Positions 7,425 through 12,516 of a stretch of 12,516 bases of DNA are shown here, one piece after another. Source of the DNA: Bacteriovoracaceae bacterium UBA7317 (GTDB lineage: Bacteria; Bdellovibrionota; Bacteriovoracia; Bacteriovoracales; Bacteriovoracaceae); assembly GCA_002474345.1 (NCBI GenBank), contig DKQD01000127.1:18754-31269 (forward strand), read 5' to 3'. Below the pieces are notes generated by a model. The model was not told the origin of the DNA and did no database searches. It worked only from the letters and a program-made list of their open reading frames with translations. A program made the translations under genes and the position numbers. Numbering within the stretch: position 1 is the stretch's first letter; every line of letters begins with the position of its first letter.

Positions 7425-7886
7425 ATGGGCTTTCCAAAGGACCTATTAGAAAAAGTTGATGCCATTATTAGTGACACTAATAATCAGGGTGTTTTTTTAA
7501 AAAATGATAAATTAAACAGAGAAATCCTCTATTGGGAGAGGATCTTTCGGCATTCACAAATAGAGATTCCTTTCTCTTTGAGCCTTTTGGAGCTTTTTGA
7601 GAAAGCTGGAAGGAAGACTCCTCCGACCGTCGGCCCAAGAAATTACTCTTTAAGCTTGTATAGGTTTGGCTGGGAAAAAGATGAAAATGAAACTTTTTCT
7701 TTTTTTATTGAAAACATAGAGCTCAAGAGAAAATTGACTCTTCAAAAAGCGCCTTCTTGGATGAAGGAAGTATTGGCCCCTCTTATGGAAACTTTTTCTA
7801 TTGTTTTTGCCCAATATCTGGAGCGGCTAGAGAAGGGTCTAGAAATTTGTGATTCCATTCCTCGCAACCAGTCTTTATTTCAATAA
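7425..7886 (+). CDS. Hypothetical 153-residue protein co-translated with the MnmA-like paralogue
   Basis: No family is recognised. The protein is soluble, with no signal peptide or membrane segment, and appears mostly helical at both ends (MGFPKDLLEKVDAIIS; APLMETFSIVFAQYLERLEKGL). A middle part has aromatic beta-like stretches (NYSLSLYRFGWEKDEN; ETFSFFIENIELKRKL). There is one Cys near the C-terminus and no metal-binding cluster. The start is well supported: the Shine-Dalgarno TAAGGA (7413-7418) begins directly after the upstream TAA, and the gap between genes is 12 bp, so translation is probably coupled. Its position between two MnmA-family genes and its coupling to the first suggest an accessory role for that enzyme, but this is context only. 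Confidence 0.8.
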   Translation: MGFPKDLLEKVDAIISDTNNQGVFLKNDKLNREILYWERIFRHSQIEIPFSLSLLELFEKAGRKTPPTVGPRNYSLSLYRFGWEKDENETFSFFIENIELKRKLTLQKAPSWMKEVLAPLMETFSIVFAQYLERLEKGLEICDSIPRNQSLFQ

Positions 7887-7903
7887 AATTTATTTAATGC
7901 TTC

Positions 7904-7926
7904 AGGAGCCCATCTCCTTTATTTGT
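7904..7926 (+). terminator. Weak hairpin after the hypothetical gene
   Basis: AGGAG (7904-7908) and CTCCT (7914-7918) enclose a 5-nt loop and are followed by a T-rich stretch broken by A and G. The stem is short. If it works, it separates the upstream two-gene operon from the second mnmA. Confidence 0.3.
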
Positions 7927-7961
7927 TCGAAAAGGGTGCTTTTTCAGGTCCGGAGCCTATA

Positions 7962-7979
7962 AACTTTTTCTAAAAAGTT
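7962..7979. repeat. Perfect 8-bp inverted repeat upstream of the second mnmA
   Basis: AACTTTTT-CT-AAAAAGTT is a perfect palindrome with a 2-bp centre. It overlaps a -10-like TATAAA (7958-7963) for which no good -35 is visible. It could be an operator at the start of the second mnmA transcript, about 45 bp before its ATG. It has low sequence complexity, so caution is needed. Confidence 0.35.
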
Positions 7980-8023
7980 CCTCCCTTTTTGCCATGAAGT
8001 CAAAGACTTGTTAAAAAGGGCCT

Positions 8024-9205
8024 ATGAGACAGTTTACTGAGAAGGAAAAAGAAGAAAATGCTACCAAGACTGTGGTAGTAGGAATGTCTGGAGGTGTTGA
8101 TTCCTCTGTGAGCGCGCTTGTCCTGAAAGAACAAGGCTATAATGTTATAGGCCTTTTTATGAAGAATTGGGATGAGAAAGATGAAAACGGTAATTGTCAG
8201 GCATCCAAGGACTACAAAGATGTTGTTTCTGTTTGTGAAAAAATAGGCATTCCTTATTATAGCGTTGAGTTTATTGAAGAATACAGAAAGAATGTTTTCG
8301 AAGATTTCGTTAAAGAGTATGAAAATGGATATACACCAAATCCCGATATACTTTGTAACCGAGAAATAAAGTTTAAAGTTTTTTTGGAAAAGGCAATTAA
8401 TGAAATGGGGGCAGACTTTTTGGCTACGGGACATTATTGCCAGAATAAAAGTAATCGTCTTGTAAAGGGAAGGGATAATTCAAAAGATCAGAGTTACTTT
8501 TTATATACGATTAAAAGCTCTATTCTTGAGAAGGTCTTATTTCCAATAGGTGATTTAGAGAAGAGGGAAGTTAGAGAGATTGCTAAAAAATACGACCTCT
8601 CTACAAAAGATAAAAAGGATAGTACAGGTATTTGCTTTATTGGTGAGAGAAATTTCAAGAACTTTTTAGGTCAGTACATTCACTTTACAAAAGGCCCTTT
8701 TAAAACTCTTGATGGAGAAGTTGTAGGTGAGCATACAGGTTCATCTTACTATACAATTGGACAACGAAAAGGTTTAGGCCTCGGTGGACCGGGAGAACCT
8801 TGGTTTGTCCTTAAAAAAGATGTTGAAAAAAATATTGTCTATGTGGGCCGTGGTGAAAAACACCCCGCTCTCTATACAGACACTTTGACAGCTTCTGAAG
8901 CATCGTGGGTGACTGGGGAAAAGCCTTTTGATCTTCCATTTAGTTGTAAGGCCAAAGTAAGATATAGGCAAAAAGACCAAGAGTGTAGGATTGATAAAAT
9001 TAATGAAAATGGTGTCCTACATATTAGTTTTAAGGAGCCTCAAAGGGCGGTAACGCCTCGGCAAAGCATTGTTTTTTATAAAGATGATGTCTGTTTGGGA
9101 GGGGCCATTATTGAGTGTCCAGGGCCAAGTTATCTAGATCTGGGCAAGTCTTTACATTTGGAAGGAAGGGAAGAAGAAGGCCTTCAAAAAAATATAGCTC
9201 CCTAG
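8024..9205 (+). CDS. mnmA: tRNA-specific 2-thiouridylase MnmA (canonical type)
   Basis: MnmA adenylates U34 of tRNA-Lys, -Glu and -Gln and replaces its C2 oxygen with sulfur delivered as a persulfide from the cysteine desulfurase relay. All hallmarks are present: PP-loop SGGVDSS (22-28), PNPDILCNREIKF with the catalytic Asp and Cys111, ATGHY, KDQSYFL, DSTGICFIGERNF with the second Cys (Cys204), and the barrel motifs GEHTG and YTIGQRKGLGLGG. The 393-residue length is normal for the family plus a short charged tail. The start has only a weak AAGGG close to the ATG, and no other in-frame start precedes the PP-loop. It is probably the housekeeping enzyme, whereas the upstream paralogue is the unusual one. 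It converges on the next gene with a 5-bp gap. No Tus, IscS or MnmE/MnmG gene is in the window. Confidence 0.97.
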   Translation: MRQFTEKEKEENATKTVVVGMSGGVDSSVSALVLKEQGYNVIGLFMKNWDEKDENGNCQASKDYKDVVSVCEKIGIPYYSVEFIEEYRKNVFEDFVKEYENGYTPNPDILCNREIKFKVFLEKAINEMGADFLATGHYCQNKSNRLVKGRDNSKDQSYFLYTIKSSILEKVLFPIGDLEKREVREIAKKYDLSTKDKKDSTGICFIGERNFKNFLGQYIHFTKGPFKTLDGEVVGEHTGSSYYTIGQRKGLGLGGPGEPWFVLKKDVEKNIVYVGRGEKHPALYTDTLTASEASWVTGEKPFDLPFSCKAKVRYRQKDQECRIDKINENGVLHISFKEPQRAVTPRQSIVFYKDDVCLGGAIIECPGPSYLDLGKSLHLEGREEEGLQKNIAP

Positions 9206-9210
9206 TAACC

Positions 9211-9408
9211 CTAATAACCAGAAGATTTTTGTTTAGATTCCCTTTCCTTATAGGCTTCGCATTCTTTACCTGTCTCTCTTTTAACGGCATAGCTGGGAAT
9301 GCTTGCTGATTCAAATCCGAATACCCTACAACCCCTAGGTTTTTGTGGATTCCAAGTATTGTAGTAATACTTACATTTGAGACACTTTACAGGTTTGTCA
9401 GTGGCCAT
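9211..9408 (-). CDS. Small conserved Cys-containing protein (CxxCxYY type)
   Basis: This 65-residue soluble protein has the pattern CLKCKYYYNTW, then PRGCRVFGF, then a conserved-looking Pro-Ser-Tyr segment and GKECEAY. Its four cysteines could bind a metal. I recognise this layout from a family of tiny bacterial proteins that databases sometimes label uracil-DNA glycosylase; nothing here resembles that enzyme's catalytic motifs, so I would not transfer the name. The start is firmly set by a perfect AGGAGG (9417-9422 on the plus strand) 8 nt from the ATG, with an extended -10 promoter just upstream. Its stop lies 5 bp from the convergent mnmA stop. The function is unknown. Confidence 0.85.
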   Translation of the reverse strand: MATDKPVKCLKCKYYYNTWNPQKPRGCRVFGFESASIPSYAVKRETGKECEAYKERESKQKSSGY

Positions 9409-9440
9409 TGGGATAACCTCCTACTCCATGGAATATCGAC

Positions 9441-9449
9441 ATTATAACA
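9441..9449 (-). promoter_or_regulatory. Extended -10 promoter of the small Cys-containing gene
   Basis: The minus strand reads TGTTATAAT, a perfect TATAAT (9441-9446) with the TGn extension; no good -35 is visible, as is usual for extended -10 promoters. The predicted +1 near 9434 gives a 25-nt leader containing the AGGAGG at 9417-9422. Confidence 0.6.
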
Positions 9450-9625
9450 GGGAAATTAATGGCCAAATAAGACATATTTTTTTTATGTTCAATTTTTATT
9501 GTTGTTAGGGATAAAAAAATAATTTTAGACGTAAGTTCATTCTGACGATCCGGTAGGGTAAATGAATAGTAGTTGAACTTGGCTTTTGAAGGCCAATGAA
9601 CATGAAATTGAGACAATAAAAACCT

Positions 9626-9946
9626 ATGAAACGATCAATAGGCAAAGAATCTAAGAAGAGTAAAGCACCTCAAAGTTTTAAAACAGCTTCAGTAGATGGT
9701 GTTAAAATCTTACTTTTCCCTGAGGGCACGAGGCCTTCTGAAAAAAAAGAGGTGAATATTCTGGCACAAACAACAATTGAAAAAAATAAAGCTTCGCCTG
9801 ACTCGGATAATGGAAGGAGCTCCGAAGAGAAGGATTCTTCAATTTATGAACTAGAAATTGAGTCTTCTCTTGAAAGTTTAGAAGAAAGCGAAAAAAGGTT
9901 AAAATACTATATAAGGGAGCTTGAATCTTTTCTCGGACTATCCTGA
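9626..9946 (+). CDS. Small hydrophilic protein with an acidic helical C-terminus, hypothetical
   Basis: The product has 106 residues, with a basic N-terminus (KRSIGKESKKSKAP), a short possible beta strand (VDGVKILLFPEG), and a long Ser/Glu/Lys-rich disordered middle. The C-terminal segment from ELEIESSLESLEE onward looks like an amphipathic helix or short coiled coil. No family is recognised. There is no Shine-Dalgarno before the ATG, and an in-frame stop at 9617-9619 excludes an earlier ATG. Support comes from an uninterrupted frame, sensible amino-acid make-up and no competing frame on either strand. It could still be non-coding. Confidence 0.5.
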   Translation: MKRSIGKESKKSKAPQSFKTASVDGVKILLFPEGTRPSEKKEVNILAQTTIEKNKASPDSDNGRSSEEKDSSIYELEIESSLESLEESEKRLKYYIRELESFLGLS

Positions 9947-10047
9947 TGTGATGAATTTTGCGCTATGCATTTTAAAAACTATATAGACAGCTTTTTAAAA
10001 AACTGATAGAAACCTCGTACATAATTTTCTACGTTATTTATCATTCC

Positions 10048-10134
10048 GCTCGGGTGGTGAAATTGGTAGACACGCATGGTTGAGGGCCATGTGGCCTTTA
10101 GGCTGTGCTGGTTCAAGTCCAGTCCCGAGCACCA
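10048..10134 (+). tRNA. tRNA-Leu(GAG), CCA end encoded
   Basis: The acceptor stem GCTCGGG (10048-10054) pairs with CCCGAGC (10124-10130), followed by the A discriminator and encoded CCA. The D arm contains the usual GAAATTGGTAGAC. The anticodon stem CATGG/CCATG encloses the 7-nt loop TTGAGGG, giving anticodon GAG (codons CUU/CUC). A long variable arm (GGCC-TTTA-GGCT) and a T arm CTGG-TTCAAGT-CCAG confirm a class II tRNA-Leu. A CATAAT about 27 bp upstream may be its -10. Confidence 0.97.
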
Positions 10135-10221
10135 TGATAACAAGCGAAGTTTTTTGTGTTCTCCTACTTATAAATGTTTATAGGTTCAAACGCATCCTAA
10201 ATTCTATAGCAAAACCCTATT

Positions 10222-10416
10222 TTACTCACTTTTGTCAGGAAACTCCTTGGTTTTACTTTGGTCTCGCTGTTTTAGAGCTGCTGTTTGTTCCTTTATTGCT
10301 TGAATCTGCTCTTGGTTTCTTTTTTCGGCATTATTGTTATTAACAACCATGAAGGCATGAATCATACCTGGAATCCATCCAAGCAATGTTAGGATGAAAT
10401 TTAAAATTCCAGACAT
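10222..10416 (-). CDS. Half-length Pmp3/YqaE-like membrane peptide
   Basis: This is a 64-residue protein. Residues 1-25 (LNFILTLLGWIPGMIHAF) match the second, most conserved half of the Pmp3/YqaE family of small membrane proteins. Normal members begin with an extra hydrophobic helix containing a double Pro, which is missing here. Instead, a polar, Gln/Lys-rich helical tail follows. The start is secure: GGAGGT lies 4 nt before the ATG, and an in-frame stop occurs upstream before any other start codon. It is therefore not a mis-set start of a full-length gene. It probably inserts in the inner membrane by one helix with a cytoplasmic tail. The family's role (membrane potential or stress) is only loosely known. 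Confidence 0.85.
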   Translation of the reverse strand: MSGILNFILTLLGWIPGMIHAFMVVNNNNAEKRNQEQIQAIKEQTAALKQRDQSKTKEFPDKSE

Positions 10417-10454
10417 GAGACCTCCGGCTATAAGAGCAGCGAAGAGGTGGAAAA

Positions 10455-10460
10455 ATTATA
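10455..10460 (-). promoter_or_regulatory. -10 element of the Pmp3-like gene
   Basis: A perfect TATAAT on the minus strand predicts transcription from about 10448 and a 31-nt leader containing the GGAGGT ribosome binding site. No recognisable -35 is present. Confidence 0.4.
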
Positions 10461-10579
10461 CATAAAATAAACATCTTAAACCCTGTATCCTTTTAGTTAA
10501 AAATAAAATAACCTAAGAAAAACCTTTTCGTCAGAACTTAAAATGACTTAAATTTGGTCAATCTTTTTTTGAGGTTTAT

Positions 10580-11140
10580 TTGAAGCCCAAAGTCTATATA
10601 GAAACTGAAAGGCTTATTATAAGGCAGTGGTTGAAAGAAGACCTAAATTATTTTTTTAGGATGAACTCTAACCCTGAAGTTATGAAGTATTTTCCAAAAT
10701 TATTGTCAAGGGAAGAAAGCGATAGTTTTGTTGAAAAAGCTTCGGCTCAAATCGACAAAAAGGGCTACTCTTTTTGGGCACTAGAATTAAAAGAAAACTC
10801 TAAGTTCGTGGGAACAATGGGGGTGAATAACGTTAATTTTAAAGAACATTTTACCCCTGCAGTTGAAATAGGTTGGCGGTTAGACAATAATTTTTGGCGT
10901 CAGGGGCTAGGGTTTGAAGGGGCTATATCAATTTTAGACTATGCTTTTTACTCCTTAATGCTTAAAGAGGTTGTTTCCTTTACCTCAAAAATAAATGGTC
11001 CATCAATAGGATTAATGGAAAAAATTGGTATGCAAAGAGATAAAAATGGAGACTTTGATCACCCTAATGTTGAGAGGAAAAGCCCTTTAAGTAGGCATGT
11101 CCTTTATAGAATAAGTTATAGAGAGAATAGAAAAAATTAA
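10580..11140 (+). CDS. GNAT-family N-acetyltransferase (RimJ/RimL-like)
   Basis: The enzyme moves an acetyl group from acetyl-CoA to an amine, often a protein N-terminus or small molecule; its substrate is unknown. The RimJ-type opening ETERLIIRQW (8-17) is followed by the beta4 segment AVEIGWRLDNNFW (94-106) and the CoA pyrophosphate-binding motif A as RQGLGF (107-112). A later NGPSIGLMEKIGM matches motif B (the Asn/Ser-x-x-S...EK-x-GF/M signature). The length of 186 residues is typical. The start is TTG, chosen because GAGGTT lies directly upstream and the next Met (residue 28) is already inside the fold. It stands alone, divergent from the Pmp3-like gene and convergent with the receiver gene. 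Confidence 0.92.
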   Translation: MKPKVYIETERLIIRQWLKEDLNYFFRMNSNPEVMKYFPKLLSREESDSFVEKASAQIDKKGYSFWALELKENSKFVGTMGVNNVNFKEHFTPAVEIGWRLDNNFWRQGLGFEGAISILDYAFYSLMLKEVVSFTSKINGPSIGLMEKIGMQRDKNGDFDHPNVERKSPLSRHVLYRISYRENRKN

Positions 11141-11165
11141 GTTAGACTATAATTAACTAGAAACC

Positions 11166-11549
11166 TTAACCTTTTTTCTTTGAGGCCTTAAGTAACATTT
11201 GAACGGTTTTTAAAAACTTCTGATCTCCAACAGGTTTTATAAGCCAAATCCTAACTCCCGCTTGCACACCTTCTTCTCTCAATTTATCATCTGTTTCAGT
11301 AGTAACCATCATAATAGGTACTTCAGTAATCCCATCTTTTTTAATGATTTTAGCAAGGTCGAGGCCACTAAGTTTTTCCATATGAAGGTCACTTACAATC
11401 AAATTAAAAGAATCACCTTCTTTGGCCAGCTTTTCCAAGGCTTCTTCACCTGAAGAGGCTTCGACTACCTCTAGACCATTTTCTCTTAAAACCCCCCCCA
11501 TTTTATCTCTATAAGATTTAGTGTCATCAATAAGTAAAACTTTTTCCAT
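11166..11549 (-). CDS. CheY-like response regulator paired with the CheA-like kinase
   Basis: This is a 127-residue single receiver domain with all active-site residues: Asp8-Asp9 (LIDDTKSYR), phospho-acceptor Asp54 (IVSDLHM), switch Thr83 (MMVTTE) and Lys105 (LIKPV). There is no output domain, so it should act through phosphorylation-dependent binding, or as a phosphate shuttle or sink. It begins 13 bp after the stop of the kinase gene with a GGGAG ribosome binding site, so the two form an operon and it is the obvious substrate of that kinase. It differs from the receiver at 4295-4681 in both helical segments, so this is not a recent duplication. Confidence 0.94.
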   Translation of the reverse strand: MEKVLLIDDTKSYRDKMGGVLRENGLEVVEASSGEEALEKLAKEGDSFNLIVSDLHMEKLSGLDLAKIIKKDGITEVPIMMVTTETDDKLREEGVQAGVRIWLIKPVGDQKFLKTVQMLLKASKKKG

Positions 11550-11562
11550 TTTAAGGCTCCCT

Positions 11563-12516
11563 TTATTTATTTGGAAGAGTGATTGTAAATGTAGTTCCTT
11601 CTTTAATTTTGGACTTTACAGAAATTTTTCCACCCATGTTGTTTAAACCTGATCTAACTGCGTCCATTCCAACACCTCTGCCACTGACGTCAGTAATATC
11701 TTCTTTGGTACTTAATGAGGGGAGAAAGAGAAGGTCTAACTTTTCTTCTTCGCTCATAACTTTGTTTTGTATAGACCCTGTTTCAATGGCTTTGGAAAAT
11801 AGTTTTTGCCCATCAATTCCTCCACCATCATCTTCAATATTTAAAGTAATTTCTTCATCATGGTTTTGAAAAGATATTTTAAGTGACCCTATTTCTTTTT
11901 TGCCATGAGAACTTCTTACTTCCGGAACTTCTATACCATGATCGACAGAATTTCTCACAATATGGATTAAGGACTCTCTAAGACATTTCGCTGTTCCAGG
12001 TTTTATCAGTAAATCATTACCTTCCACACCCATTTGAACTTTTTTTCCTAGTTTTTGAGAAGTATCCTGGACCACTTTATCAAAAGATCTAATTAATTTT
12101 AAAATGGACTCCCCCTCTTCTACTTTGTTAAAAATATTGTCAATATCCTCAGGTGATATTTTTTTGCTTTGAATAAGATTTAAAATTTCATTTCTCAAAC
12201 AATGAATATTTTCTGTTGGAATGGAAGATTCTTCTATACTAAAACCACTTTCTTTGAGTTTTTTGAGGCTTTCGATAACGGGATTAGCTTTATTCCTAAT
12301 AGAGCTAACTTTATCAAGAATATCTGCTTTTACCTTATCACTGTAAAGACTTCCTTCTTCTTTATTTGTCTGAACTCTTTTTATAAGGTCATTAAGTTGG
12401 TTTGAAATATTTATTTCATCAACTGAAGAAAAGATGTAAGAAATAGAGGCAAGCTTTTCAATTAGGCGGCTTGATTCCTTAATCTCTTTTTTAAAGTTTA
12501 AAATAATACTTTCTAA
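11563..12516 (-). CDS. CheA-like histidine kinase, C-terminal part; N-terminus beyond the window
   Basis: The frame is open from the stop at 11563-11565 to the right edge (317 visible residues). The TTG at 12198 sometimes taken as a start is therefore internal. Residues 1-105 are polar and helical with no recognised domain; a stretch reading IPTENIHCLRNEI around 98-110 may belong to the dimerisation region. The CheA-type ATPase domain follows: N box HIVRNSVDHGIE (185-196), G1 DDGGGID (229-235), F-box-like FLPSLSTKE (264-272) and G2 GRGVGMDAV (279-287). The protein stops just after the ATPase (TLPNK), so the CheW-like regulatory domain that couples CheA to chemoreceptors is missing. The phosphorylatable His domain should lie outside the window. 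It autophosphorylates and probably passes phosphate to the adjacent receiver. Confidence 0.92.
   Translation of the reverse strand, partial: LESIILNFKKEIKESSRLIEKLASISYIFSSVDEINISNQLNDLIKRVQTNKEEGSLYSDKVKADILDKVSSIRNKANPVIESLKKLKESGFSIEESSIPTENIHCLRNEILNLIQSKKISPEDIDNIFNKVEEGESILKLIRSFDKVVQDTSQKLGKKVQMGVEGNDLLIKPGTAKCLRESLIHIVRNSVDHGIEVPEVRSSHGKKEIGSLKISFQNHDEEITLNIEDDGGGIDGQKLFSKAIETGSIQNKVMSEEEKLDLLFLPSLSTKEDITDVSGRGVGMDAVRSGLNNMGGKISVKSKIKEGTTFTITLPNK

Noticed and set aside
7904..8023. Recent tandem duplication producing the two MnmA genes
   Set aside because: The two proteins differ throughout, including catalytic motifs and the barrel domain, and no DNA-level repeat flanks them; the divergence is ancient.
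8000..8434. 144-codon minus-strand open frame opposite the second mnmA
   Set aside because: It is a shadow of an unmistakable mnmA coding region; the Phe/Ile-rich product reflects reverse-strand AT bias, not real membrane helices.
9398..9616. 72-codon minus-strand open frame upstream of the small Cys-rich gene
   Set aside because: It covers the extended -10 promoter and the AGGAGG of the downstream gene, has no ribosome binding site of its own, and its product looks like translated intergenic sequence.
10135..10221. Intrinsic terminator after the tRNA or after the Pmp3-like gene
   Set aside because: A T-run is present near 10150, but no stem of useful length precedes it on either strand.
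10080..10343. 87-codon plus-strand open frame starting inside the tRNA
   Set aside because: It begins within the tRNA-Leu, has no ribosome binding site, and overlaps the Pmp3-like gene on the other strand; its translation resembles no protein.
11579..11869. 96-codon plus-strand open frame opposite the kinase ATPase domain
   Set aside because: The kinase motifs on the minus strand are decisive; this frame has no start signal and no recognisable product.
12202..12405. 67-codon plus-strand open frame near the right edge
   Set aside because: The minus strand is open through this stretch as the continuation of the kinase, and the plus-strand product is the low-complexity Phe/Ile type expected of a shadow.

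Overview
The window looks like chromosome from a low-GC, Gram-negative, environmental bacterium. The best guess is a Bdellovibrionota / Bacteriovoracia-type genome. This rests on AT-rich codon use, several stand-alone or kinase-paired receiver proteins, a very large exported subtilase with a lipoprotein-like signal, a CheA-like kinase without a CheW-type domain, and small proteins common in that part of the tree. The taxonomic call is an inference, not a demonstration. There is no rRNA, CRISPR array, insertion sequence or phage gene.

Layout. (1) 1-700: the 3' end of a gene entering from the left, encoding a basic linker and a degenerate receiver domain, closed by a small terminator. (2) 973-4224: a 1083-residue exported subtilase (propeptide, S8 domain with PA insertion, Fn3-like domain, unassigned C-terminal region). 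It ends at a strong terminator lying inside the 3' end of the opposing gene. (3) 4295-5958, minus strand: an orphan-looking DNA cytosine-5 methyltransferase followed by a single-domain response regulator that may have its own, possibly leaderless, promoter. (4) 5959-6146: a compact divergent control region with a sigma70-type promoter in each direction. (5) 6147-9205: two paralogous MnmA-family tRNA 2-thiouridylases flanking an unrecognised 153-residue gene. (6) 9211-10416: a small Cys-rich protein, a small acidic protein, tRNA-Leu(GAG), and a half-length Pmp3/YqaE protein. (7) 10580-11140: a RimJ-type GNAT acetyltransferase. (8) 11166-12516, minus strand: a CheA-like histidine kinase running off the right edge, and its downstream CheY-like receiver.

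The most distinctive feature is the MnmA pair. The second copy (8024-9205) is a textbook enzyme with a PDxxC motif and a distant second cysteine. The first copy (6147-7412) has PCxxC instead, plus a distant single cysteine and a C-terminal extension. A CxxC pair with a third cysteine about 90-100 residues later is the arrangement that holds the [4Fe-4S] cluster in the tRNA thiolases TtcA, TtuA and NcsA. The organism may therefore carry one persulfide-type and one Fe-S-type thiolase, the latter co-translated with an unknown small protein. The two-component genes and the methyltransferase look ordinary apart from details listed in the findings.

The two genes at the window edges both read open to the border. 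Their apparent internal starts (ATG at 200; TTG at 12198 on the minus strand) should not be taken as true starts.
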